Assembly (NCBI GenBank): GCA_024867545.1
Contig: JANFNE010000049.1
Coordinates: 186,001-250,000, forward strand
DNA: 64,000 nucleotides
Direction of reading: 5' to 3'
Origin: Phytopythium helicoides
Lineage: Eukaryota > Oomycota > Peronosporomycetes > Pythiales > Pythiaceae
The position numbers and the translations under genes are program-made. The notes under the pieces were generated by a model, which was given only the letters and a program-made list of their open reading frames with translations, did not search any database and was not told the origin of the DNA. Of this stretch, positions 41,423 through 52,426 are shown in pieces; positions within the stretch are counted from its first letter, which is position 1; each line of letters begins with the position of its first letter.

Positions 41423-43402
41423 ATGGCAAACAAGCGCGCTCGATCGGGCAAGGAGGGCGATCCAGGTCCCCGGCGAGGCAGGTCCAAGATCAGACAAGCT
41501 GCCGCAGGGCTATGCAGATCCACAACGAGTAGAGCTGCTTCAGCAACTCGTCGAGGTCGGTCCAAGACAACACGTGCAGCTGGTCCGACGTCAGGCGGTG
41601 CTAGGTCTAAAAGGAAGAAACGCAGTGCAGAACCACGCAAGAGTCAGTCAAAGAGGCGACGGGCCGAAGTCGAAGCTCGTGACGCAGCTAACGCCAAATC
41701 CTCGCTTGTGTGCGTCAAGACGTCGCTCAAGGCGTTTTGCAAGAGCGACGAGGCCATGACTTTGCCGTGGGAGTCCGTGCTGGCGGATATGGACCAGGCC
41801 GTGCTGGAGGCTTACGTCCTCGCCAACATCCACGCCGTGCGGATGTGTCAGCTGGGCGATGCAGTGGAGCCACTCAACCAGGTCTTCTTCTACAGATGCC
41901 TATCGTGTGTTTGCAACGCCAACTCCACACTCGGGTCTCCTGCATTCCAGCAGTCAGTCACGCTGTACAACACTTGGCGAGGTGAGGACGCTCGACGTGC
42001 AAGCAACCGGCAGATTACCGCTGGGTGGCAGCAGAACGCATCCCAAATGATGGCCACTAACACCAAGAACGCGATCGTACGCAACTTCTACCGTCGCTTT
42101 CACCGTCACATCAAGCGGGTCTATGACTTGAATGGTGCTGAGGCCTACGTCATGATCAAGAACATCCTGGACCCTGTCTACAACGGCAACGATACCGAGG
42201 TGCAGGCTTGGCGAGAGCAGATCCCGCGCAACGAGAGCGGCTACTTGTCCGACGAGGCTAACAGATTGCTTCCTCTCACCTACATGATTCTGACCGACAT
42301 TGAGGAGAGGAATCGCCGGTTTCAGCATCGACAGGACATCCCAGAGGTCCGCACGTTCAGTCTCCTGCCGACGAAGAATGGGTTCAAGTGCTCGCACTTC
42401 AAGATGTGCAAGACGGCGCTCCGCAGCCTACTTCTACGTGCTGGTGTTCGCGTGCTTCCTTTAGGTGACGATTGGAATGCTGTCGCGGACGATTGGTGGC
42501 ACAGTCTCTTCAATATCGAGAAGTTTGAAACAGCCAACAAGAAGTTCGCAGGAGAGATCGTGACGGACGGAAAGGCTGTCAGCATCGTCGTGCGGAAAAC
42601 CCATCCGGCGACAGACCGCCCACTCAGGGAAAAGGATTATGATGTCATGTGGGGCCTAGATCCTGGCAGACGAGATCTGTTTGTAGCAACCAACCAGGAT
42701 GGCGAGACTATCCACTGCTCTACTCGTGAGTTCTACGAGGATGCTCGCTACCACAAGAGCAACCAGAAGATAGCTTGCTGGAAGGAGCGGCGTCCCGACA
42801 TTTTGGCGGCCGAGCGTCAGATGCCGTCGAAGAAGACCGCGTCGCTCGAGTTGCTGGAAACGTACACACGATACGTTATTCCACATATGGAAAACCTGCT
42901 AGGATTTTCACGGGCGAAGGGATTCCGCAACCTGCGTTTTGGACGGTACATCTTTGCGCAGAAAAAGCTTCATGAACTCTGCCGGAGACTGACCCAGCAA
43001 GCAGGCAGGCGAACGGTGGTTGGATTTGGAGATTGGAGCAATACCGATTACTCTGGACTCATCAAGAAGTGCCCCGCGGGGCCGGTCAAGAGACTCGAGC
43101 ACACATTGAGAAACTACTGTCGTGTGCAATCGATTGATGAGTTTCGCACCAGCAAGCTTCACTCACTATGCCACCGGCAGCTAGAATACCAGTACAGTCT
43201 CCGACTCTGCAAGGTCAAGAACAGCACGGACAAGGAATGGCGGACGTGCAAGGTTTATAGTGTGCTCCATTGTCGATCCAATGGCTGTTTTGGTACTACT
43301 GTGAACCGCGACGTCAACGCCTCGAAGAACATGCTGATGCTTCTCCTCAACATGCTCCGTGGTCAACCAAGACCTAACGCTTTTTGCCGAGCGCCAACCT
43401 AA
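41423..43402 (+). CDS. Fanzor-type (TnpB-related) RNA-guided endonuclease
   Basis: An intact, intronless 659-residue protein; the ATG is in near-perfect context (GCCACCATGG). Residues 1-95 are Lys/Arg-rich with repeated RGRSK-type motifs and SKRRRAE, fitting nuclear localisation. The C-terminal half has the split RuvC fold of TnpB/Fanzor: RuvC-I WGLDPGRRDLF with D413; RuvC-III VNRDVNASKNM with D630; and between them IDEFRTSK and a zinc-ribbon-like set H580-x2-C583 / C617-x4-C622. Where TnpB has its RuvC-II glutamate, this protein has VGFGDWS (G536); the likely replacement is E573, 37 residues on, a rearrangement described for Fanzors. Family members use a guide RNA encoded at the 3' end of the element to cleave DNA. 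No transposase lies nearby. Activity is inferred. Confidence 0.88.
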   Translation: MANKRARSGKEGDPGPRRGRSKIRQAAAGLCRSTTSRAASATRRGRSKTTRAAGPTSGGARSKRKKRSAEPRKSQSKRRRAEVEARDAANAKSSLVCVKTSLKAFCKSDEAMTLPWESVLADMDQAVLEAYVLANIHAVRMCQLGDAVEPLNQVFFYRCLSCVCNANSTLGSPAFQQSVTLYNTWRGEDARRASNRQITAGWQQNASQMMATNTKNAIVRNFYRRFHRHIKRVYDLNGAEAYVMIKNILDPVYNGNDTEVQAWREQIPRNESGYLSDEANRLLPLTYMILTDIEERNRRFQHRQDIPEVRTFSLLPTKNGFKCSHFKMCKTALRSLLLRAGVRVLPLGDDWNAVADDWWHSLFNIEKFETANKKFAGEIVTDGKAVSIVVRKTHPATDRPLREKDYDVMWGLDPGRRDLFVATNQDGETIHCSTREFYEDARYHKSNQKIACWKERRPDILAAERQMPSKKTASLELLETYTRYVIPHMENLLGFSRAKGFRNLRFGRYIFAQKKLHELCRRLTQQAGRRTVVGFGDWSNTDYSGLIKKCPAGPVKRLEHTLRNYCRVQSIDEFRTSKLHSLCHRQLEYQYSLRLCKVKNSTDKEWRTCKVYSVLHCRSNGCFGTTVNRDVNASKNMLMLLLNMLRGQPRPNAFCRAPT

Positions 43403-43736
43403 CACATCAGGGCCTCAAAGTGTCTGCAGGTGCGCTCAGCGTTGCCCGCAGATAGCACTATATACTCAGGCATTGTTGCATTTTCACTGGGTTCCATTCC
43501 CAGTCATCGTCTTTTATCGTAGGATGCCGGGCTTACCACGGCCATACCCGCGAGCCGAAGGCGAGTGCTAGCAATATATGTGAACAACTTTGATTTCTGA
43601 ACGACTCTTTTGTTAGATTTATAGCCTGGCAGCCCTTGACATCGAAAAGTGGGCTCATCAAGCACATGAAGTGCAGCGCGATCGAACACCCTTGCGTGAC
43701 AACTCCACCGTTGGACGCCCAAAGGCAACACAGCAC
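43403..43736. other. 3' flank of the Fanzor gene; candidate location of a guide RNA
   Basis: In Fanzor and TnpB loci the guide RNA usually overlaps or follows the 3' end of the nuclease ORF. This 334-bp stretch has no gene of its own. I could not identify a conserved RNA fold or element end by eye, so this is a location hypothesis only. Confidence 0.3.
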
Positions 43737-44870
43737 TCACTGGAACACGTTGGATGAAGACGCCGACAGGTTGACCTCTTCCTCTTGCGCAGGCGCGTCG
43801 TACGGGTTCGCAGGAGGGTACGTCTGTGGCGCAGGGTTCAATGGCGCGGGAGCACCGCCCACGACTGCGTTGTTGGTGGCCACTGCCTTGGGGTTGAAAA
43901 TCTTGAACTGCGGCGGGCCGCGAGCAGCACCAACAGCGGCAGCGCCGTAGCCAGGATATCCTCCGACAGCCGGAGGGGGAGTCGCTCGCAGGTTTGCAGA
44001 GTACGGGTTGCCTCCATCAACAGGCAGCGGCTCGGCGGCGCCTGCCACGGGAGCAGCAGCCTGCTGTGCAAACGCCGGCGGGGGAGCTGTGACCTTGACT
44101 TCCCTCGTGTTGCCATATTTGGCCGTGAGCTCCTCGTTGCCGACGCTCGTGCCGAATCCGTCGGCCTGGATCGGCCGGTACTCGCCGCGCTTGATGAACT
44201 TGGACTGCGCTCCTCCGCGCGGGATGGCGCTGTGCGTGGACGCCACATACAGGTGGTTGTGCTGCGGTGGCGGCGGGGCCATGCCCATGGGCGGCGCGCC
44301 AAACTGCTGCTGCGGCATGCCGTACTCTCCGCTCATGGGCGGCGGGGCGATCACGGGCTTGGGGGCCATGGGGTCGACGGACGGCGTGATACCTGGCGGT
44401 AGCATGGCGGCGGCCTGCGCCGGGTCCTCGTGCCGGAACTGCAGCGGCAATAAATACTGGCGGATGCGGTCGCCCTTGGCCGTGTCGTAGGGCGTGCGGC
44501 CCTGCCGGTTGCGCAGCGCCGGGTTGGCACCACGCTCCACGAGGAACTGCACGGCGTCATAGTGGCTCTGCGCCGCGGCGTAGTGCAGCGGCGTGTTGGC
44601 GCGCGGACACGCCGTGTTGACGTCCACTCCGCGCTCGAGCAGCGTCTCCAGCATGCCGACGCGCCCGTAGTAGGCCGCCGTGTGCACCGGCAGGTTGCCG
44701 GCCGCGTTCGGCGCGCCGACGCTCACCTGCTGCTCGTCCAGCAGCCACAGGAACTTGTCGGCCAGCCCCTGCTCGATGGCCGCGTGCAGCTCCTGCTCGG
44801 GCGTCAGCGTCGGCGCCAGCATCTCGCCCAGGTTCTTCACGTTCAGCTTGTCGGCGATGAAGCTGAACAT
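43737..44870 (-). CDS. Ankyrin-repeat protein with Pro/Ala-rich C-terminus
   Basis: 377 residues from ATG 44870. Residues about 25-145 form at least three ankyrin repeats (NAAGNLPVHTAAYYGRVGMLETLLERG; ANTPLHYAAAQSHYDAVQFLVERG; NRQGRTPYDTAKG), a protein-binding fold. The remaining 230 residues are rich in Pro, Ala, Gly and Gln (IAPPPMSGEYGMPQQQFGAPP) with a short conserved-looking part, GGAQSKFIKRGEYRPIQADGFGTSVGNEELTAKYG. No signal peptide or membrane helix. Convergent with the Fanzor gene. Partner unknown; possibly a trafficking or scaffold protein, but no specific evidence. Confidence 0.8.
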   Translation of the reverse strand: MFSFIADKLNVKNLGEMLAPTLTPEQELHAAIEQGLADKFLWLLDEQQVSVGAPNAAGNLPVHTAAYYGRVGMLETLLERGVDVNTACPRANTPLHYAAAQSHYDAVQFLVERGANPALRNRQGRTPYDTAKGDRIRQYLLPLQFRHEDPAQAAAMLPPGITPSVDPMAPKPVIAPPPMSGEYGMPQQQFGAPPMGMAPPPPQHNHLYVASTHSAIPRGGAQSKFIKRGEYRPIQADGFGTSVGNEELTAKYGNTREVKVTAPPPAFAQQAAAPVAGAAEPLPVDGGNPYSANLRATPPPAVGGYPGYGAAAVGAARGPPQFKIFNPKAVATNNAVVGGAPAPLNPAPQTYPPANPYDAPAQEEEVNLSASSSNVFQ

Positions 44871-45357
44871 GGCGGCGCGTGGGGGCAGCGGCGAGCGGCG
44901 AGAGCGACCGGCGACGTGGCGAGAGGCGATGTGCCAGGAGGTTACAGCGGCACGGTGCGGGTCGGCGGAACCTCTGAGAGGTTATACCAGATATGTGTTT
45001 CCACAGGGTTCAAATCGCGTTTTTGCTGTTTTCGACGCAATCGAGTGCGAGCGAGGGAACTTCAACTTTGATGCCCGGACGAATGAGCAAAGGAGTTTAT
45101 AAGAAGAGCAACCATGCATGGTTTCGCAACTTCGTGCAAGTTTCGAATGATGTCGCTCGCGCATTCGCAGCGGAATGGTCGAGATTGAAGAGCTGTTGTG
45201 TTTGTATGTGCTAGCTAAGCTGATCACCTCATCTTACTTCACTTGGACTGATGCCACCATCTAGTTTGAATTAAACCACGCGTCGTCGGCACTAGTTGTT
45301 GGACTCATTGGCTGATATAGTGCATGCCGATCTGCGCGGTACAAACATTGCCTAATT
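44871..45357. other. Intergenic, nothing recognised
   Basis: Upstream region of the ankyrin gene; no feature assigned. Confidence 0.4.
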
Positions 45358-45930
45358 TCAGCGCAGGTGAAGACGTCCTGTAGACGTCTTCACGACACGT
45401 GAATGCCCAGCGTGATCAACAAGGCCTACTGAATTCCAGCTGAGGTGAATGAGAGCTATGATTGTAAACTCAACACAGGATCCAAACGGAAATGCTCCTC
45501 TCTGGTTTGCCTTGGCTCGACACTTGGCTCCATTCTCGTCTCCATCCGGGTTTTCGGTACAGTAGTACCGATGCTGACGAATCTTGTTAGACTCGGTGTC
45601 AGAGCTCCCGCAACACTGGCAGAGGTAGATGGGCATGACACTGGTCACCACATCTGGAGATCACGCGACCCGCGGGAACGCCAAGTAACCGTGAAGTCGA
45701 TAGTTGGAGCGGTTAAAAGCCGCCCCACCACGCACGAAATCTCCTCGTAAGACTAGCGCGTAGCCGACCGGAATGTCCACGACTTGTTCATGCCTATCAC
45801 GCGCGACCCTGAAGCAGCCGGAGTAAACTTTGTCCTGAGTCCCTGGCTGCAGCGCAATGATCACGGTGGCGTGTACCCTCCATGGGTAAGCTTGTGCTAT
45901 GGCAGCAAGGTCCTCCGCCCCAAAATCTTG
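45358..45930 (-). pseudogene. Decayed element-associated ORF fragment (dioxygenase-like fold + Cys/His segment)
   Basis: Minus-strand reading gives …DFGAEDLAAIAQAYP…, then VDIPVGYALVLRGDFVRGG and NYRLHGYLAF, resembling the C-terminal part of 2OG-Fe(II)/cupin-like proteins (usually GD-x-VH-x-G … RLH-x-YL; here the first His is Arg). An in-frame TGA at about 45661-45663 interrupts it, and the frame continues with LCQCC…NKIRQHRYYC, a Cys/His-rich tail. Such ORFs are common in oomycete genomes next to mobile elements, as far as I recall. The upstream part is missing. Identity is tentative. Confidence 0.4.
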
Positions 45931-46304
45931 ATGGGCTTTTCATCTTGCCCTCCTACCCGTAAGTACAAAACCGAATACGGCCCTGGCATGTAGTTGTCCT
46001 CCAGCGGCTTTAAGATAGCTCGTAGGTGCGTGTCGGTGACCACATACATTCCACCCATAACTGGGTTCGAAACAGGTCGTTCTTGCCACCAACCTCCTTG
46101 AAGATCGGAGTGTAGAGTTAAACTACATCACAAAACAATAACAAAGCTGCTCTTTGCACCTGCACCTGCATGCTACAAGGAGCGTCAAGGCAAGAATAGC
46201 GCGAGCAAAAGAAGCTGGTCGCGCGAGGCAAGCAGCATAGGGAGAGACAAGTTCACTCGATGGCCACTGTGGAGGTGGAGACAGAGCGACCGAGTGAAGA
46301 AGAG

Positions 46305-46377
46305 TACGCGATGCGGGACTCGAACCCGCAACCCCCAGATTCGAAGTCTGATACGCTATCCATTGCGCCAATCGCGC
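46305..46377 (-). tRNA. tRNA-Arg (anticodon UCG), array copy 1
   Basis: A complete 73-nt cloverleaf: acceptor GCGCGAT/ATCGCGT (first pair G-U), D-stem GCGC/GCGT with GG in the loop, anticodon stem TCAGA/TCTGG with loop CTTCGAA (anticodon TCG at positions 34-36), a 5-nt variable loop, and T-arm GCGGG-TTCGAGT-CCCGC. Discriminator base is A; CCA is not encoded and there is no intron. Internal promoter: A box TGGCGCAATGG and B box GGTTCGAGTCC, both good matches to pol III consensus. No TTTT follows closely; the first lies about 95 nt downstream (complement of AAAA at 46207-46210). It reads CGA codons (and possibly CGG). Confidence 0.97.
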
Positions 46378-46982
46378 CTCGAAAATATCACATTTTCCAC
46401 CAATCAAAACACAACAAGAACAACCACCACCACACAAAAACAATTACAACACAATTACGAACACAACTACAACAACAAACTACACACACGCACCACACCA
46501 TCTACACCCCCTTTTGCAAATCCGACACCGACACGAACTCCCATTTTGTTTGTTTTTTATTTTTTTGTTTGGTTGTTTTTGTTCTTGTTGTCAGCTTGTC
46601 GGAGGCTTTGCGTCTGCTTTTACTTTGTCCAGTTCGAAAGTCAATTGGCTTGCCACATAACCAATCAATCAATCAATCAATTGATCTAAACAAACAAACA
46701 AACAAACAAACAAACAAAGCAAAACAACAGCAAGGGAATCCACACACAAACACATGTAATGAAATAGTATCAATACAAACCGAGCCGAACCGAGCCGCCG
46801 CGAGCCACAAAAACAATAACAAAGCTGCTCTTTGCACCTGCACCTGCATGCTACAAGGAGCGTCAAGGCAAGAATAGCGCGAGCAAAAGAAGCTGGTCGC
46901 GCGAGGCAAGCAGCATAGGGAGAGACAAGTTCACTCGATGGCCACTGTGGAGGTGGAGACAGAGCGACCGAGTGAAGAAGAG

Positions 46983-47055
46983 TACGCGATGCGGGACTCG
47001 AACCCGCAACCCCCAGATTCGAAGTCTGATACGCTATCCATTGCGCCAATCGCGC
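46983..47055 (-). tRNA. tRNA-Arg (UCG), array copy 2
   Basis: Same 73-nt sequence as copy 1, no difference seen. Confidence 0.97.
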
Positions 47056-47661
47056 CTCGAAAATATCACATTTTCCACCAATCAAAACACAACAAGAACA
47101 ACCACCACCACACAAAAACAATTACAACACAATTACAAACACAACTACAACAACAAACTACACACACGCACCACACCATCTACACCCCCTTTTGCAAATC
47201 CGACACCGACACGAACTCCCATTTTGTTTGCTTTTTATTTTTTTTGTTTGGTTGTTTTTGTTCTTGTTGTCAGCTTGTCGGAGGCTTTGCGTCTGCTTTT
47301 ACTTTGTCCAGTTCGAAAGTCAATTGGCTTGCCACATAACCAATCAATCAATCAATCAATTGATCTAAATAAACAAACAAACAAACAAACAAACAAAGCA
47401 AAACAACAGCAAGGGAATCCACACACAAACACATGTAATGAAATAGTATCAATACAAACCGAGCCGAACCGAGCCGCCGCGAGCCACAAAAACAATAACA
47501 AAGCTGCTCTTTGCACCTGCACCTGCATGCTACAAGGAGCGTCAAGGCAAGAATAGCGCGAGCAAAAGAAGCTGGTCGCGCGAGGCAAGCAGCATAGGGA
47601 GAGACAAGTTCACTCGATGGCCACTGTGGAGGTGGAGACAGAGCGACCGAGTGAAGAAGAG

Positions 47662-47734
47662 TACGCGATGCGGGACTCGAACCCGCAACCCCCAGATTCG
47701 AAGTCTGATACGCTATCCATTGCGCCAATCGCGC
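47662..47734 (-). tRNA. tRNA-Arg (UCG), array copy 3
   Basis: Same 73-nt sequence as copy 1, no difference seen. Confidence 0.97.
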
Positions 47735-48340
47735 CTCGAAAATATCACATTTTCCACCAATCAAAACACAACAAGAACAACCACCACCACACAAAAACAA
47801 TTACAACACAATTACAAACACAACTACAACAACAAACTACACACACGCACCACACCATCTACACCCCCTTTTGCAAATCCGACACCGACACGAACTCCCA
47901 TTTTGTTTGCTTTTTATTTTTTTTGTTTGGTTGTTTTTGTTCTTGTTGTCAGCTTGTCGGAGGCTTTGCGTCTGCTTTTACTTTGTCCAGTTCGAAAGTC
48001 AATTGGCTTGCCACATAACCAATCAATCAATCAATCAATTGATCTAAATAAACAAACAAACAAACAAACAAACAAAGCAAAACAACAGCAAGGGAATCCA
48101 CACACAAACACATGTAATGAAATAGTATCAATACAAACCGAGCCGAACCGAGCCGCCGCGAGCCACAAAAACAATAACAAAGCTGCTCTTTGCACCTGCA
48201 CCTGCATGCTACAAGGAGCGTCAAGGCAAGAATAGCGCGAGCAAAAGAAGCTGGTCGCGCGAGGCAAGCAGCATAGGGAGAGACAAGTTCACTCGATGGC
48301 CACTGTGGAGGTGGAGACAGAGCGACCGAGTGAAGAAGAG

Positions 48341-48413
48341 TACGCGATGCGGGACTCGAACCCGCAACCCCCAGATTCGAAGTCTGATACGCTATCCATT
48401 GCGCCAATCGCGC
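48341..48413 (-). tRNA. tRNA-Arg (UCG), array copy 4
   Basis: Same tRNA as copy 1; its unit is one of three neighbouring 683-bp units with an extra AAAC. Confidence 0.97.
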
Positions 48414-49023
48414 CTCGAAAATATCACATTTTCCACCAATCAAAACACAACAAGAACAACCACCACCACACAAAAACAATTACAACACAATTACAAACAC
48501 AACTACAACAACAAACTACACACACGCACCACACCATCTACACCCCCTTTTGCAAATCCGACACCGACACGAACTCCCATTTTGTTTGCTTTTTATTTTT
48601 TTTGTTTGGTTGTTTTTGTTCTTGTTGTCAGCTTGTCGGAGGCTTTGCGTCTGCTTTTACTTTGTCCAGTTCGAAAGTCAATTGGCTTGCCACATAACCA
48701 ATCAATCAATCAATCAATTGATCTAAATAAACAAACAAACAAACAAACAAACAAACAAAGCAAAACAACAGCAAGGGAATCCACACACAAACACATGTAA
48801 TGAAATAGTATCAATACAAACCGAGCCGAACCGAGCCGCCGCGAGCCACAAAAACAATAACAAAGCTGCTCTTTGCACCTGCACCTGCATGCTACAAGGA
48901 GCGTCAAGGCAAGAATAGCGCGAGCAAAAGAAGCTGGTCGCGCGAGGCAAGCAGCATAGGGAGAGACAAGTTCACTCGATGGCCACTGTGGAGGTGGAGA
49001 CAGAGCGACCGAGTGAAGAAGAG

Positions 49024-49096
49024 TACGCGATGCGGGACTCGAACCCGCAACCCCCAGATTCGAAGTCTGATACGCTATCCATTGCGCCAATCGCGC
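49024..49096 (-). tRNA. tRNA-Arg (UCG), array copy 5
   Basis: Same tRNA as copy 1; 683-bp unit. Confidence 0.97.
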
Positions 49097-49706
49097 CTCG
49101 AAAATATCACATTTTCCACCAATCAAAACACAACAAGAACAACCACCACCACACAAAAACAATTACAACACAATTACAAACACAACTACAACAACAAACT
49201 ACACACACGCACCACACCATCTACACCCCCTTTTGCAAATCCGACACCGACACGAACTCCCATTTTGTTTGCTTTTTATTTTTTTTGTTTGGTTGTTTTT
49301 GTTCTTGTTGTCAGCTTGTCGGAGGCTTTGCGTCTGCTTTTACTTTGTCCAGTTCGAAAGTCAATTGGCTTGCCACATAACCAATCAATCAATCAATCAA
49401 TTGATCTAAATAAACAAACAAACAAACAAACAAACAAACAAAGCAAAACAACAGCAAGGGAATCCACACACAAACACATGTAATGAAATAGTATCAATAC
49501 AAACCGAGCCGAACCGAGCCGCCGCGAGCCACAAAAACAATAACAAAGCTGCTCTTTGCACCTGCACCTGCATGCTACAAGGAGCGTCAAGGCAAGAATA
49601 GCGCGAGCAAAAGAAGCTGGTCGCGCGAGGCAAGCAGCATAGGGAGAGACAAGTTCACTCGATGGCCACTGTGGAGGTGGAGACAGAGCGACCGAGTGAA
49701 GAAGAG

Positions 49707-49779
49707 TACGCGATGCGGGACTCGAACCCGCAACCCCCAGATTCGAAGTCTGATACGCTATCCATTGCGCCAATCGCGC
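49707..49779 (-). tRNA. tRNA-Arg (UCG), array copy 6
   Basis: Same tRNA as copy 1; 683-bp unit. Confidence 0.97.
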
Positions 49780-50389
49780 CTCGAAAATATCACATTTTCC
49801 ACCAATCAAAACACAACAAGAACAACCACCACCACACAAAAACAATTACAACACAATTACAAACACAACTACAACAACAAACTACACACACGCACCACAC
49901 CATCTACACCCCCTTTTGCAAATCCGACACCGACACGAACTCCCATTTTGTTTGCTTTTTATTTTTTTTGTTTGGTTGTTTTTGTTCTTGTTGTCAGCTT
50001 GTCGGAGGCTTTGCGTCTGCTTTTACTTTGTCCAGTTCGAAAGTCAATTGGCTTGCCACATAACCAATCAATCAATCAATCAATTGATCTAAATAAACAA
50101 ACAAACAAACAAACAAACAAACAAAGCAAAACAACAGCAAGGGAATCCACACACAAACACATGTAATGAAATAGTATCAATACAAACCGAGCCGAACCGA
50201 GCCGCCGCGAGCCACAAAAACAATAACAAAGCTGCTCTTTGCACCTGCACCTGCATGCTACAAGGAGCGTCAAGGCAAGAATAGCGCGAGCAAAAGAAGC
50301 TGGTCGCGCGAGGCAAGCAGCATAGGGAGAGACAAGTTCACTCGATGGCCACTGTGGAGGTGGAGACAGAGCGACCGAGTGAAGAAGAG

Positions 50390-50462
50390 TACGCGATGCG
50401 GGACTCGAACCCGCAACCCCCAGATTCGAAGTCTGATACGCTATCCATTGCGCCAATCGCGC
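50390..50462 (-). tRNA. tRNA-Arg (UCG), array copy 7
   Basis: Same tRNA as copy 1. Confidence 0.97.
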
Positions 50463-51068
50463 CTCGAAAATATCACATTTTCCACCAATCAAAACACAAC
50501 AAGAACAACCACCACCACACAAAAACAATTACAACACAATTACAAACACAACTACAACAACAAACTACACACACGCACCACACCATCTACACCCCCTTTT
50601 GCAAATCCGACACCGACACGAACTCCCATTTTGTTTGCTTTTTATTTTTTTTGTTTGGTTGTTTTTGTTCTTGTTGTCAGCTTGTCGGAGGCTTTGCGTC
50701 TGCTTTTACTTTGTCCAGTTCGAAAGTCAATTGGCTTGCCACATAACCAATCAATCAATCAATCAATTGATCTAAATAAACAAACAAACAAACAAACAAA
50801 CAAAGCAAAACAACAGCAAGGGAATCCACACACAAACACATGTAATGAAATAGTATCAATACAAACCGAGCCGAACCGAGCCGCCGCGAGCCACAAAAAC
50901 AATAACAAAGCTGCTCTTTGCACCTGCACCTGCATGCTACAAGGAGCGTCAAGGCAAGAATAGCGCGAGCAAAAGAAGCTGGTCGCGCGAGGCAAGCAGC
51001 ATAGGGAGAGACAAGTTCACTCGATGGCCACTGTGGAGGTGGAGACAGAGCGACCGAGTGAAGAAGAG

Positions 51069-51141
51069 TACGCGATGCGGGACTCGAACCCGCAACCCCC
51101 AGATTCGAAGTCTGATACGCTATCCATTGCGCCAATCGCGC
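51069..51141 (-). tRNA. tRNA-Arg (UCG), array copy 8
   Basis: Same tRNA as copy 1. Confidence 0.97.
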
Positions 51142-51747
51142 CTCGAAAATATCACATTTTCCACCAATCAAAACACAACAAGAACAACCACCACCACACA
51201 AAAACAATTACAACACAATTACAAACACAACTACAACAACAAACTACACACACGCACCACACCATCTACACCCCCTTTTGCAAATCCGACACCGACACGA
51301 ACTCCCATTTTGTTTGCTTTTTATTTTTTTTGTTTGGTTGTTTTTGTTCTTGTTGTCAGCTTGTCGGAGGCTTTGCGTCTGCTTTTACTTTGTCCAGTTC
51401 GAAAGTCAATTGGCTTGCCACATAACCAATCAATCAATCAATCAATTGATCTAAATAAACAAACAAACAAACAAACAAACAAAGCAAAACAACAGCAAGG
51501 GAATCCACACACAAACACATGTAATGAAATAGTATCAATACAAACCGAGCCGAACCGAGCCGCCGCGAGCCACAAAAACAATAACAAAGCTGCTCTTTGC
51601 ACCTGCACCTGCATGCTACAAGGAGCGTCAAGGCAAGAATAGCGCGAGCAAAAGAAGCTGGTCGCGCGAGGCAAGCAGCATAGGGAGAGACAAGTTCACT
51701 CGATGGCCACTGTGGAGGTGGAGACAGAGCGACCGAGTGAAGAAGAG

Positions 51748-51820
51748 TACGCGATGCGGGACTCGAACCCGCAACCCCCAGATTCGAAGTCTGATACGCT
51801 ATCCATTGCGCCAATCGCGC
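51748..51820 (-). tRNA. tRNA-Arg (UCG), array copy 9
   Basis: Same tRNA as copy 1. Confidence 0.97.
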
Positions 51821-52426
51821 CTCGAAAATATCACATTTTCCACCAATCAAAACACAACAAGAACAACCACCACCACACAAAAACAATTACAACACAATTA
51901 CAAACACAACTACAACAACAAACTACACACACGCACCACACCATCTACACCCCCTTTTGCAAATCCGACACCGACACGAACTCCCATTTTGTTTGCTTTT
52001 TATTTTTTTTGTTTGGTTGTTTTTGTTCTTGTTGTCAGCTTGTCGGAGGCTTTGCGTCTGCTTTTACTTTGTCCAGTTCGAAAGTCAATTGGCTTGCCAC
52101 ATAACCAATCAATCAATCAATCAATTGATCTAAACAAACAAACAAACAAACAAACAAACAAAGCAAAACAACAGCAAGGGAATCCACACACAAACACATG
52201 TAATGAAATAGTATCAATACAAACCGAGCCGAACCGAGCCGCCGCGAGCCACAAAAACAATAACAAAGCTGCTCTTTGCACCTGCACCTGCATGCTACAA
52301 GGAGCGTCAAGGCAAGAATAGCGCGAGCAAAAGAAGCTGGTCGCGCGAGGCAAGCAGCATAGGGAGAGACAAGTTCACTCGATGGCCACTGTGGAGGTGG
52401 AGACAGAGCGACCGAGTGAAGAAGAG

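Noticed and set aside
40879..43740. Terminal inverted repeats or a transposase accompanying the Fanzor gene
   Set aside because: None found by eye on either side; an alignment of genomic copies would be needed.
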